In this document: positions 1 through 7,741 of the stretch, in pieces
Numbering within the stretch: the first letter of the stretch is position 1
Layout: every line of letters starts with the position of its first letter
Assembly: GCF_003854895.1 (NCBI RefSeq)
Contig: NZ_CP033966.1
Coordinates: forward strand, 496,001 to 560,000
Origin: Pigmentiphaga sp. H8
Lineage (GTDB): Bacteria > Pseudomonadota > Gammaproteobacteria > Burkholderiales > Burkholderiaceae_B
Reading direction: 5' to 3'
DNA length: 64,000 nt
Position numbers and translations under genes: made by a program
The notes under the pieces: model-generated
Seen by the model: the letters and a program-made list of their open reading frames with translations, nothing else
What the model was told of the DNA's origin: nothing
The model's database searches: none

Positions 1-2
1 GC

Positions 3-806
3 ACGCGCAGCTGGAATCCCGAGGATATCTCGGCGTCGTTCTACCTCAGCACCACGCCGGGACTGCTGGGCCACGACACCGTGTACGTCCCCCGGGGCGG
101 GATGGGCACGCTGACGGCCGCGCTGGCGGACCGGCTCGGCATCGAGTGCGGAACCGTGGCGACGGCCATCGTCCGGGCGGACGACGGCCCCTGCACGGTG
201 CGATACCGCAAGGACGGCGTGCAGGGCGAGGCCACCGCCGACATCGTCGTCTGCGCGACGCAGGGAACCTACGCGCGGCCGCTGGTGGCCGGGCAGTCGG
301 GCGCCGAGCGCCAACTGCTGGACGCGGTGCGCTACAACAGCCTGGGTATCGTCCACTACGCGCTGCGCGGCCCGTTGCCGCCGGCGCTGGAGTTTTCGCT
401 GCGCAGCCGGCCCACGCGCATCGCCACCTGGCAGCAGATGGCCGCGCCGCCCGATGCCGGCGAGGCCGACGCCATTCTTTACTGCCAGCTCACCCCGGAG
501 GCCGTGGCGGAAGCCGAGCGGCTGGGATGCACCGACGACGTGGACCGCCTGCTGCGCGACGAGATACGCGCGCGCTTGCCGGGCTTCGACCGGCGCCTGG
601 TCTACCGCTTCAATCAGTGGATCGCCTGCAAGCTGCCGGTCTTCTACCCAGGCTATGGCCGCAAGGTGGCGAGCTTCCTGGCATGGCAGTCGGCGCAGCG
701 CCGCAGCGTCTATTACTGCGGCGACTACCTGTCGCAATCGCTGGTGAATGGCGCCTGCCGCAGCGGCGCCGAGGCGGCCGCCGCCATCGCGCGGCATTGG
801 CGCTAA
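3..806 (+). CDS. FAD-dependent oxidoreductase, amine oxidase-like (5' truncated)
   Basis: The reading frame is open from the window edge, so only the C-terminal part (about 267 residues) is present. Near the N-terminal side is a PRGGMGTL segment like the substrate/FAD-domain strand of flavin amine oxidases and protoporphyrinogen oxidase-like enzymes. The end carries YCGDYL...SLVNGACRSGAEAA, the C-terminal FAD-binding signature (GD followed by a small-residue helix) of that superfamily. The FAD GxGxxG motif must lie upstream of the window. The gene ends six bases from a convergent LysR gene, so the two are tail to tail. The substrate is unknown; the family assignment is fairly sure, a specific function is not. 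Confidence 0.7.
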   Translation, partial: TRSWNPEDISASFYLSTTPGLLGHDTVYVPRGGMGTLTAALADRLGIECGTVATAIVRADDGPCTVRYRKDGVQGEATADIVVCATQGTYARPLVAGQSGAERQLLDAVRYNSLGIVHYALRGPLPPALEFSLRSRPTRIATWQQMAAPPDAGEADAILYCQLTPEAVAEAERLGCTDDVDRLLRDEIRARLPGFDRRLVYRFNQWIACKLPVFYPGYGRKVASFLAWQSAQRRSVYYCGDYLSQSLVNGACRSGAEAAAAIARHWR

Positions 807-812
807 GGCACG

Positions 813-1718
813 CTAGGCGGTGCCGGCGGGCAGCCGCACCGCCTCGTCGCGCAGCAGGGCCAGGAAATACTCCGCCGCCGGCGTTGCCGGGATCTCCTGA
901 TTCCAGACGGCGACCAGGTCGCGCTGCAGGCACAGTTCCGGCAGGGGCAGCACCGCGAGATCCGGATAGTGGCGCAACACGGATTCCGGCAGCAGCGTCA
1001 GGAAGCGGCCCTTGCGCAGCAGTTCCGCGGTGCACGGAATCGAGACCCCCTGCACCGTGGCCGTGGGCGCCGGCTGCTCCAGCTGCTTGAACAGGGCGAC
1101 CAGATGCGGCCGGAGCACGCCGTTCTGCGGCGGCAGCACCCAGGGATAGTCCCGCAGGCGCGGCAGGCTTGACCGCCCCGGCAGGTCCAACAGGGGATGG
1201 TCGTGCGCCAGGGCGACATGGAAGGGATCGGCCATCAGCCGGCAATGGGTCAGCGCCGCCGGCAGCTCCAGGTTGGTGAGCATGGTTACCGCCATGTCCA
1301 GGCGCCCCTCGCGCACGCCCATGACCAGCGGGTGGTACAGCCCTTCTTCCACGAAGACCTGCATGCCCGGGCGCTCGCCGTACAGCCTGAGCAGCGTGCG
1401 CGGCAGCAGCGAGGCCGACGCCCCGGCGCCGCAGCCCACGCGCACGACGCCGATGTGCGCGCTCTTGAGCGCGTCCAGTTCTTCCTGCGCCGCGGTGAAC
1501 TGCATGTCGATCGCCCGCACGTAGGGCAGCAGCGTATGCGCATAGACCGTGGGTGCCACGCCCCAGGCATGGCGGGTGAACAGCGCCATGCCCAGCGACT
1601 GTTCGAGCTGGCGCAGGCTCTTGCTCAGGGCGGGCTGTGACATGCCGAGCGCCCGGCCGGCCTTGCCCAGCGACCGGTGTTCGTACACCGCGAGAAAATG
1701 CCGCAGCTTGGTGTCCAT
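813..1718 (-). CDS. LysR-family transcriptional regulator
   Basis: A 301-residue regulator with an N-terminal winged helix-turn-helix (FLAVYEHRSLGKAGRALGMS, then QPALSKSLRQLE) followed by a periplasmic-binding-like effector domain, the usual LysR size. I start it at the ATG at 1718 (MDTKLRHF), because LysR proteins begin a few residues before the first helix; the frame extends about 31 residues upstream with no family similarity. It is divergent from the alpha/beta hydrolase and Bug receptor genes at 1841-3696 and probably controls them, as is common for LysR genes. No effector can be deduced. Confidence 0.85.
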   Translation of the reverse strand: MDTKLRHFLAVYEHRSLGKAGRALGMSQPALSKSLRQLEQSLGMALFTRHAWGVAPTVYAHTLLPYVRAIDMQFTAAQEELDALKSAHIGVVRVGCGAGASASLLPRTLLRLYGERPGMQVFVEEGLYHPLVMGVREGRLDMAVTMLTNLELPAALTHCRLMADPFHVALAHDHPLLDLPGRSSLPRLRDYPWVLPPQNGVLRPHLVALFKQLEQPAPTATVQGVSIPCTAELLRKGRFLTLLPESVLRHYPDLAVLPLPELCLQRDLVAVWNQEIPATPAAEYFLALLRDEAVRLPAGTA

Positions 1719-1840
1719 GAACGGCCCATATCCATTGGTTATGAGTGAGGTAGCCCAAAGCCATCTAGCAGGCCGCTCCCAGGCATGCATAGAATGGGCT
1801 TCCACCGGCATTTCTCATCTTTTCCAGGGCGGCGACACCC

Positions 1841-2656
1841 ATGCATCAAGGATATCAGCTCACCTCCGGCTTACCCCGCATCGCCTACGAATCGCACGGC
1901 CAGGGCGCGCCCGTCGTGTTCGTGCACGGCGTGGGCGGCAACCTGGACAACTGGCGCGACCAGCTGGAGCACTTCGGCCGCGATCACCGCGCCGTGGCGC
2001 TGGACCTGCGCGGCTACGGCCATAGCGACGACATTCCCGGCGCCCTGGATTTCCACGATTTCGCCGCCGACGTGCTGGCGGTCATGGACACGCTGGGACT
2101 GGCGCGCGCGCCGCTGGTGGGGCTGTCCATGGGGGGGCTGGTGATCCAGTCCGTCTATGCGCGCGCCCCCGAGCGGGTCAGCGCCCTGGTGCTCGCGGCC
2201 TGCCGGCCGGCCGATGCCCCGGTGGCCCATGGCGAACAGTTCGCCCGCGACCGCCTGGCGCCGCTGGAGTCCGAGCGGCCCCAGCAGGCGCTGGCCGACA
2301 GCCTGCTGCCCAAGCTGATGGGGCCCGCCACCGCGCCCGACGTCGTGGCCCGGCTGCGCGACAGCCTGCTGCGCCTGCGGCTGGACCAGTACCGCCAGAT
2401 CGTGCCGGTGCGCACGCAGCTGCCGCCTTACCTGGCGCTTGCCGACATCCGCGTGCCCACGCTGGTGCTGGGCGGGCGGCAGGACCAGCTCGCGCCGGTC
2501 GAGCAGATGCAGGCCATCGCCCGCGCCATCGCCGGCAGCGAGCTGGACATCTTCGAGGACTGCGGCCATTTCCTGAACATCGAGCAGGCCCCGGCCTTCA
2601 ACGTCCGCCTGCGCGCATTCCTGGATGCCGTGGCCGAGCGCGCACCATCCGCCTGA
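1841..2656 (+). CDS. Alpha/beta-fold hydrolase
   Basis: A 271-residue alpha/beta hydrolase. The oxyanion-hole strand is VVFVHGVGGN (residues 25-34), the nucleophile elbow is GLSMGG with Ser96, the acid is probably Asp215 (GGRQDQLAP) and the base His243 (DCGHFLNIEQ). Length and these motifs match the 3-oxoadipate enol-lactonase / C-C bond hydrolase branch, enzymes of aromatic ring-cleavage pathways, but substrate cannot be read from sequence. It is followed after 35 bases by a Bug solute receptor and faces a LysR gene, suggesting an inducible uptake-plus-hydrolysis unit. Confidence 0.82.
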   Translation: MHQGYQLTSGLPRIAYESHGQGAPVVFVHGVGGNLDNWRDQLEHFGRDHRAVALDLRGYGHSDDIPGALDFHDFAADVLAVMDTLGLARAPLVGLSMGGLVIQSVYARAPERVSALVLAACRPADAPVAHGEQFARDRLAPLESERPQQALADSLLPKLMGPATAPDVVARLRDSLLRLRLDQYRQIVPVRTQLPPYLALADIRVPTLVLGGRQDQLAPVEQMQAIARAIAGSELDIFEDCGHFLNIEQAPAFNVRLRAFLDAVAERAPSA

Positions 2657-2691
2657 ACCCGCCGTCCCACTCCCGGACCTGGAGCCTTCCC

Positions 2692-3696
2692 ATGTTCATC
2701 GCAAGACCGCTTTTCGCTGGCATGTCGTCATTGCTCGCCGCCTTGGCCACCTTGTGGCTGGCGGCCGTCGCGCCCACGGCGGCGCATGCGCAGGCCCGGT
2801 ATCCGGAGCGGCCGGTCAAGCTGCTGGTGCCCTATCCGCCCGGCGGCGCCATGGACCTGGTGGGGCGCATCCTGGCCAAGGACTTCTCCGAGCGCACGGG
2901 CCAGCCCATGGTGGTCGAGAACAAGCCCGGGGCCGCCACGATCATTGCCGCCACCGCCCTGGCCGGGGCCGCGCCGGATGGCTACACGCTGATGCTGGCG
3001 CCCAATTCCACGCTGACCATCATTCCCCAGCTCTACGCCAAGCTGCCGTTCGACGTGAAGAGCCTGGAAGCGGTGGCGCTGGTGGGGACCAACCAGATGG
3101 TGTTTTCCACGAGCAGCGGCAGCGGCCTGAACGACCTGGCGGCGCTGGTGGGCAAGGCGCGCGGGACGCCCAAGAGCGTTTCATACGGTTCGTTCGGCAA
3201 TGGCAACATCACCCACCTGTTGGGGGAGCTGCTCAACCAGTCGGCGGGCATCGCCATGCTGCACGTTCCCTACCAGGGCGCGGCACCGGCCATGAGCAGC
3301 CTGCTGGGCGGCAACATCACGGCCACCTTCGACACCGTCACCAATGTGGCGCCCCAGGTGCAGGCGGGCAAGCTGCGCGCGCTGGCCGTTACCGGCCGCC
3401 AGCGCAGTCCGCTGCTGCCCGACACGCCCACCTTCGCCGAAAGCGGCTATCCGGCCCTGGCGGCCGTGGACAGCTGGATCGGCCTGCTCGCGCCCGCGGG
3501 CATGGACGCCCGGACAAGGACCAGGCTGGACGCGCATCTGGACCACATCCTGCGCGATCCGGCCTTCGTCAGGCAGTTGAACGAGCGCGGCTTCGACGTG
3601 CCCGTCGTCGATGCCGCGATGCTGGCCCGGCGGGTCGAGGAAGAGCGCGGCCTGTATCGCCAGGTCATCGACAAGGCGAACATCCGGCTCGATTGA
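2692..3696 (+). CDS. Bug-family tripartite tricarboxylate transporter substrate-binding protein
   Basis: A 334-residue exported solute receptor. The N-terminus is a signal peptide ending near AHAQA; the mature protein starts RYPERPVKLLVPYPPGGAMD, the family hallmark, and also has the PDGYTLML and HVPYQGAAPAMSSLLGG segments that line the ligand pocket. Bug proteins bind small carboxylates such as citrate, aspartate, nicotinate or aromatic acids and are greatly expanded in Bordetella. No TctA/TctB membrane partner is nearby, so it either shares a distant transporter or acts as a sensor. It sits directly downstream of the alpha/beta hydrolase and is likely cotranscribed. Confidence 0.92.
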   Translation: MFIARPLFAGMSSLLAALATLWLAAVAPTAAHAQARYPERPVKLLVPYPPGGAMDLVGRILAKDFSERTGQPMVVENKPGAATIIAATALAGAAPDGYTLMLAPNSTLTIIPQLYAKLPFDVKSLEAVALVGTNQMVFSTSSGSGLNDLAALVGKARGTPKSVSYGSFGNGNITHLLGELLNQSAGIAMLHVPYQGAAPAMSSLLGGNITATFDTVTNVAPQVQAGKLRALAVTGRQRSPLLPDTPTFAESGYPALAAVDSWIGLLAPAGMDARTRTRLDAHLDHILRDPAFVRQLNERGFDVPVVDAAMLARRVEEERGLYRQVIDKANIRLD

Positions 3697-3712
3697 GCCG
3701 CGCCAGCCCGGA

Positions 3713-4903
3713 TCAGGCCAGGACCTTGGCCATGGACGCGGCCACGTAGTCCAGGTTGGCCTCGAACAGTCCGGCCACGCACATGCGGCCGGACTGGATG
3801 AGGTAGACGCCGAACTCGTCGCGCAGCCGGTCGACCTGCGCCGGGTTCAGGCCGGTGTAGCTGAACATGCCCCGCTGGTTGACGAAGTAGTCCACGTCCA
3901 GGTCCGGGCGCAGGGCGTGCAGGCGGTCTCGCAGGCCCTTGCGCATGGCATGGATGCGCGTGCGCATCTGCGCCACTTCCCCTTTCCATTCCTCGCGCAG
4001 TGCGGGGTCGTTCAGCAGGGCGCTGACCACGCGGCTGCCGAACAGCGCCGGGCTGGAGTAGTTCTTGCGGACCGTGGCCTGGAGCTGGCCCAGCACGCGG
4101 CCGGCCTCGTCGGCGGTCGGGCAGACCACCGACAGCCCGCCCACGCGTTCGCCGTACAGCGACATGTTCTTCGAGAACGAATTGCCCACCAGCATGGCGA
4201 TGCCGCGGTCGGCCGTCTCGCGCACGACCCAGGCGTCCTCTTCCAGGCCGTCGCCGAAGCCCTGGTAGGCCATGTCGAAGAACGGGATGGCGTTGCGGGC
4301 GACCAGCACGTCGATGATCTTGAGCCACTGCTCGCGCGACGGGTCGATGCCCGTCGGGTTGTGGCAGCAGGGCTGGAGCAGCACGATGCTGCGCTCGGGC
4401 AGCGTCTCGAACGTGGCCAGCATCTCGTCGAAGCGGATGCCGTTGGTGGCCGCGTCGTAATACGGGAAGGCATGCATGGGGAAACCCGCGCCGCCCAGGA
4501 TGTTGTAGTGGTTCTCCCAGGTGGGATCGCTGATCCAGATCTCGCTGCCGGGGAAATGCGCCTTCAGGAAATCGGCGCCCACCTTGAGCGCGCCCGAACC
4601 GCCCAGGGTATGGATGGTCGCCACCCGGCCCTCGGCCACGGCGCGGTGTCCGGCGCCCAGCACGGTTTCCTGGATTGCCTTGCGGTACTGGGCATCGCCT
4701 TCCATCGGCAGGTAGACCGCGGGCACCGAGGTGTCGATGCGGTCGCGGGCCTGGCTCACGCTGCCGAGCACCGGCACATTGCCGGCGCCGTCATAGTAGA
4801 AGCCGATGCTGAGGTTGACCTTGTGCTCGCGCGGGTCTTTCAGGAAGGTCTGCACCAGCGACAGGATGGGGTCGCCGGCATAGCGGGGAACGTGCTCGAA
4901 CAT
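3713..4903 (-). CDS. tyrB: Aromatic amino acid aminotransferase (class I, AspC/TyrB type)
   Basis: A 396-residue PLP-dependent fold-type I aminotransferase. The start MFEHVPRYAGDPILSL is that of the aspartate/aromatic aminotransferase family; the PLP lysine lies in NSFSKNMSLYGERVG, and CCHNPTGID carries the cofactor-contacting asparagine. Known relatives transaminate tyrosine, phenylalanine, tryptophan or aspartate. It lies downstream of kynB-kynA on the same strand, separated by about 140 bases holding a hairpin and a copy of the 85-bp repeat. That position suggests a role in aromatic amino acid turnover; kynurenine transamination is possible but only inference. The TyrB versus AspC choice is not certain. 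Confidence 0.85.
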   Translation of the reverse strand: MFEHVPRYAGDPILSLVQTFLKDPREHKVNLSIGFYYDGAGNVPVLGSVSQARDRIDTSVPAVYLPMEGDAQYRKAIQETVLGAGHRAVAEGRVATIHTLGGSGALKVGADFLKAHFPGSEIWISDPTWENHYNILGGAGFPMHAFPYYDAATNGIRFDEMLATFETLPERSIVLLQPCCHNPTGIDPSREQWLKIIDVLVARNAIPFFDMAYQGFGDGLEEDAWVVRETADRGIAMLVGNSFSKNMSLYGERVGGLSVVCPTADEAGRVLGQLQATVRKNYSSPALFGSRVVSALLNDPALREEWKGEVAQMRTRIHAMRKGLRDRLHALRPDLDVDYFVNQRGMFSYTGLNPAQVDRLRDEFGVYLIQSGRMCVAGLFEANLDYVAASMAKVLA

Positions 4904-4937
4904 GGGAACGATTTTCCTTGGAACTATCGATCGATTA

Positions 4938-4966
4938 TAGAGCGGCGCTTTTCAAGCGCCGCTCTA
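4938..4966 (-). terminator. Hairpin between kynA and the aminotransferase gene
   Basis: A perfect 13-bp inverted repeat (TAGAGCGGCGCTT with AAGCGCCGCTCTA) around a 3-base loop, 35 bases upstream of the aminotransferase start. There is no T-run after the stem in the minus direction, so it is either a weak or Rho-assisted terminator, a processing site, or a leader structure. It may uncouple kynBA from the aminotransferase. Confidence 0.5.
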
Positions 4967-5050
4967 CCCAGGGCACAGCGGATCCGGCTCCGCCGGTCCG
5001 CCAGTGCCGCCCCCTGGGGGGCGCGCGTCAGCGCGTAGGGGGGGTTACAA
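4966..5050 (-). repeat. 85-bp dispersed palindromic repeat, copy A (3' end of kynA)
   Basis: This stretch is nearly identical to 35921-36005. Both copies share a 20-base core with an imperfect hairpin and a 43-base block containing a GC palindrome and ending in ...GGGGGGGTTACAA. In minus orientation the element starts with the last Leu codon and TAA stop of kynA. The bases flanking the hairpin core differ between copies but stay complementary (GCAC with GTGC here, ATGCGG with CCGCAT in copy B), as expected for a structured RNA. It probably acts as a REP-like 3' element or terminator. Confidence 0.75.
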
Positions 5051-5899
5051 ATTTGTTCTCATCTGCCAGAGCTCGGGAAAGAGCACGACCTCCAGCATCT
5101 TGCGCAGGTAGCTGACGCCGGCCGTGCCGCCGGTTCCGCGCTTGAAGCCGATCACGCGTTCCACCGTCGTCACGTGGCGAAAGCGCCATTGGCGGAAGGC
5201 GTCCTCCAGGTCCACGAGCTTTTCCGCCAGCGCGTACAGGTCCCAGCAGGCATCCGGGTCGGCGTACACCTTCAGCCAGGCGGCCTCGACCGAGGCGTCG
5301 TATTGCGTGGGCAGGGTCCAGTCCCGCGCGAGGCGCTCCGGCGCGATGGCGAAGCCGCGCCGGGCCATCAGCATCAGGCTTTCGTCGTACAGCGAAGGCG
5401 CCGCCAGCGCGGCTTCCACCAGCGCCTTGCGCTCGGGGTGATGGGCATGCGGCGCCACCATCGCGGCGTTCTTGTTGCCCAGCACGAATTCGATCTGCCG
5501 GTACTGGAAGGACTGGAAGCCCGACGAACTGCCCAGGTAGGGACGGAACTTGGTGTATTCCGAAGGCGTCATGGTCGACAGCACCGTCCAGGCATGGACC
5601 AACTGCTCCATGATGCGCGAGACGCGCGCCAGCATCTTCAGGGCCGGCTCCACCTCGCTGCGCTGGATGCAGGCGCGGGCCGCGAACAGCTCGTGCAGCA
5701 TCAGCTTCATCCACAGCTCGCTGGTCTGGTGCTGGATGATGAACAGCATCTCGTTGTGGTCGGGCGACAGCGGATGCTGGGCGCCCAGCAACTGGTCTAG
5801 GCCGAGGTAGTCGCCATAGCTCATGGATTTGGAGAAATCCATCTGCGCGTTGTGCCACGCGGAGGGGGATGCGTCGCTGTCTTGCCGGGAGGCAGTCAT
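5045..5899 (-). CDS. kynA: Tryptophan 2,3-dioxygenase
   Basis: A 284-residue heme dioxygenase that converts L-tryptophan to N-formylkynurenine, the first step of the kynurenine pathway. Family marks are MSYGDYLGLDQLL, the substrate-contacting His57 in IIQHQTSELW, KFRPYLGSSSGFQS, and FRQWRFRHVTTVERVIG with the axial heme ligand His242, followed by the GTGGT substrate loop. Length is typical for the bacterial enzyme. A Shine-Dalgarno-like AGGAC precedes the ATG at 5899. It is 44 bases downstream of kynB and on the same strand, so the two form an operon. Confidence 0.96.
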   Translation of the reverse strand: MTASRQDSDASPSAWHNAQMDFSKSMSYGDYLGLDQLLGAQHPLSPDHNEMLFIIQHQTSELWMKLMLHELFAARACIQRSEVEPALKMLARVSRIMEQLVHAWTVLSTMTPSEYTKFRPYLGSSSGFQSFQYRQIEFVLGNKNAAMVAPHAHHPERKALVEAALAAPSLYDESLMLMARRGFAIAPERLARDWTLPTQYDASVEAAWLKVYADPDACWDLYALAEKLVDLEDAFRQWRFRHVTTVERVIGFKRGTGGTAGVSYLRKMLEVVLFPELWQMRTNL

Positions 5900-5943
5900 G
5901 GAAGAACGTCCTGGACGATGGGTCGTTGAAACGGAGAGAGTGG

Positions 5944-6570
5944 TCAGCGCAGCGGCCGCAACACCGCGCGCACGGGACTCGCGTCCAGCGTCGCGAAGCG
6001 CAGCGGCAGGGCAATCAGTTCGTAGTCGCCTTCGGGGGCCTGGTCCAGCACCAGGCCTTCGAGAATGGCCATGCCCGCGGCGTGCACCGCGCGGTGCGCG
6101 TCCATGGTCTTGGATTCCTGGGGATCGATGGAAGGCGTGTCGATGCCCACCAGCCGCACGCCGTGCCGCGCCAGCAGCGCGATGGCGGCGGGCGCGATCG
6201 CGCAGAAGGCGCTGTCCCAGCGCTCGACCGGATTGCGCGCGTAGGTGCGCAGCAGGACACGCGGCGGCACGTCCGCCAGGGCGTGTTCGATATGGCGCGG
6301 TTCCACCAGCGGACCGGCATCCAGGCAGTGGATGACGCGGGCCGGGCCGAGATAGATGTCGAGCGGGACGGCGCCGATGGGCATGCCATCGCGCGCGTAG
6401 TGCAGCGGCGCATCGGCATGGGCGCCGGTGTGCGGCGACAGCGTGACGCGGCCCACGTTGACCGGACAGGCGCCTTCCATGCGCCAGACCTCGGCCTGCT
6501 GGAAGGGTGTGTCGCCCGGCCAGACCGGAGTGGCGGGGGAAAGCGGGGGGCTGATGTCGATCAGGGACAT
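5944..6570 (-). CDS. kynB: Kynurenine formamidase (arylformamidase)
   Basis: A 208-residue metal-dependent cyclase-family hydrolase that removes formate from N-formylkynurenine to give kynurenine. The metal site is the HTGAHADAPLH motif (His47, His51, Asp53, His57). I use the ATG at 6570 (MSLIDISPPLSP), which matches the N-terminus and length of known KynB; an in-frame ATG 20 codons upstream has no support. It heads the kynBA operon, divergent from an AsnC/Lrp regulator. The usual third gene, kynU (kynureninase), is not in the window. Confidence 0.94.
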   Translation of the reverse strand: MSLIDISPPLSPATPVWPGDTPFQQAEVWRMEGACPVNVGRVTLSPHTGAHADAPLHYARDGMPIGAVPLDIYLGPARVIHCLDAGPLVEPRHIEHALADVPPRVLLRTYARNPVERWDSAFCAIAPAAIALLARHGVRLVGIDTPSIDPQESKTMDAHRAVHAAGMAILEGLVLDQAPEGDYELIALPLRFATLDASPVRAVLRPLR

Positions 6571-6695
6571 GGCGTGGCGGGATAGGATCAGGTGAAATCT
6601 TATCGAAGCGGCCATCGAATGTGCTGGCATTTTCGATGGTTCGTGGTGGTTGAATTCGAATAAAATTCGAAAATCAAAGAATTTGGCGAAATTCC
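6571..6695. promoter_or_regulatory. kynB-kynR divergent control region with two dyads
   Basis: An AT-rich 125-base intergenic region between the divergent kynB and AsnC/Lrp genes. It contains a perfect dyad CCATCGAA-N12-TTCGATGG (6612-6619 and 6632-6639) and a second dyad CGAAT-AAA-ATTCG (6657-6669) inside a repeated ATTCGAA pair spaced 11 bases apart (6654 and 6665). Spacing by a helical turn fits cooperative AsnC/Lrp binding. The assignment to KynR is inference. Confidence 0.6.
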
Positions 6696-7175
6696 ATGCG
6701 AATAAAGCTCGACCGCCTCGACATGCGCATCGTCGAGTGCCTGCAGCGCGACGGCCGCATCAGCAACCAGGATCTGGCGGCCCAGGTCTCGCTGTCGCCG
6801 TCGGCCTGCCTGCGGCGGGTCAAACTGCTGGAAGAGGCCGGCATCATCCAGGGCTACAGCTGCGTGCTGGACTACGCCAAGCTGGGCCTGGAGGTCGAGG
6901 CCGTGGTGCACGTGTCCATGCGCCACGAGGTGGAGGGATGGCACGAGGCCTTCGTGGCCGCCATCAAGGACTGGCCGGAGGTGCTGTCCGCCCGCATCGT
7001 CACGGGCGGGGCCAACTACATGCTGGTGGTGCGGGCGCGGGACGTCAGCCACTACTCCGACTTCATCGTCAATCGCCTGTATCGCGCGCCCGGCGTGCGC
7101 GACATCGAATCCAACATCGTGCTGGGCTACATCAAGCGCTCGGCCTCGCCCTTCGAGGTGCTGGACCGGGAATGA
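6696..7175 (+). CDS. kynR: AsnC/Lrp-family regulator, KynR-like
   Basis: A 159-residue Lrp/AsnC protein: N-terminal winged HTH (LDRLDMRIVECLQRDGRISN, then SPSACLRRVKLLEEAGII) and a C-terminal RAM ligand-binding domain (about residues 70-150). In Pseudomonas aeruginosa the AsnC/Lrp activator KynR is encoded divergently from kynB and responds to kynurenine; the same divergent arrangement here supports that name. The symbol rests on context and family, not on a close alignment. It probably controls the dyad-rich region between itself and kynB. Confidence 0.8.
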   Translation: MRIKLDRLDMRIVECLQRDGRISNQDLAAQVSLSPSACLRRVKLLEEAGIIQGYSCVLDYAKLGLEVEAVVHVSMRHEVEGWHEAFVAAIKDWPEVLSARIVTGGANYMLVVRARDVSHYSDFIVNRLYRAPGVRDIESNIVLGYIKRSASPFEVLDRE

Positions 7176-7181
7176 GTCCCG

Positions 7182-7559
7182 CTACTTGTTGACCACTCCG
7201 AACGCCACGATCTCCACCTTCATGCCCGGCACGACCAGGGCGGCGACGGCCGCGCTGGAGCGGCTGGGGTAGGGCGCGGTGAAGAACTCGCGGTAGACGG
7301 CGTCGATGGCCTTCATGTCGTTGACGTCTGTCATGTAGATCAGCACCTGCGTAACGTCGTCCAGCGTGCCGCCGGCGGCTTCCACCGCCGATTGCAGGTT
7401 GCGGAAGGTCAGGCGGGCCTGGTCCTCGATCGGACCGGTGTCGATGCTGCCGTCCTTGCGCACCGGCCCTTGCGAGGTGAACAGGATCCCGCCGCTGCGC
7501 ACCGCCCAGGAAAAAGGCTGGCCCACATCGGGCAGGCCGACGTCGATGACTTCTTTCAT
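7182..7559 (-). CDS. RidA/YjgF family protein (first copy)
   Basis: A 125-residue RidA-family trimeric protein. It has the SGGILFTSQGPVRKDGSI segment, and the conserved active-site arginine (Arg100) in PYPSRSSAAV followed by VPGMKVEIVAFG. Canonical RidA hydrolyses reactive enamines/imines; subfamily members act in pyrimidine and aromatic catabolism. I use the ATG at 7559 (MKEVIDVGLP); the frame upstream lacks similarity. It is divergent from the Rieske hydroxylase operon and ends six bases from the KynR-like gene, so it may belong to the 7.7-16 kb catabolic system. Confidence 0.85.
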   Translation of the reverse strand: MKEVIDVGLPDVGQPFSWAVRSGGILFTSQGPVRKDGSIDTGPIEDQARLTFRNLQSAVEAAGGTLDDVTQVLIYMTDVNDMKAIDAVYREFFTAPYPSRSSAAVAALVVPGMKVEIVAFGVVNK

Positions 7560-7681
7560 GCTGTTGCTCGCTGTCTGACGGAAAGCGCAGATGCTCCCAT
7601 GAAGATCGCCGCGGCACAATCGAGTCCGGCCTTGGTCTCGCAATATAGTTCTGGACGATATCGGTAATTGACCAGTTTCTA

Positions 7682-7710
7682 TATTCAGTGCCGAACCGCA
7701 TTCCTATACT
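7682..7710 (+). promoter_or_regulatory. Predicted promoter and LysR-type site of the Rieske operon
   Basis: A TATACT -10 box (7705-7710) lies 17 bases from a poor -35 (TATTCA, 7682-7687), 31 bases before the first gene. A TTC-N6-GAA dyad (7684-7695) overlaps the -35, the usual place for a LysR activator site at a weak promoter. The ATTCA start resembles the known NahR/NagR binding consensus, which fits the NahR-like gene at 16903. Prediction only. Confidence 0.4.
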
Positions 7711-7741
7711 GCGCTCAGTCCAATGACTTCAGGGCCCAGCG

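Noticed and set aside
146..1090. Plus-strand frame overlapping the first oxidoreductase and the LysR gene
   Set aside because: It is an Arg/Ala/Gly-rich shadow frame that overlaps two clearly coding genes and shows no motif.
4934..4939. TATAAT on the minus strand before the aminotransferase as a promoter
   Set aside because: No -35 lies at a proper distance (the matching position reads GCGGCG) and the box is next to the hairpin stem.
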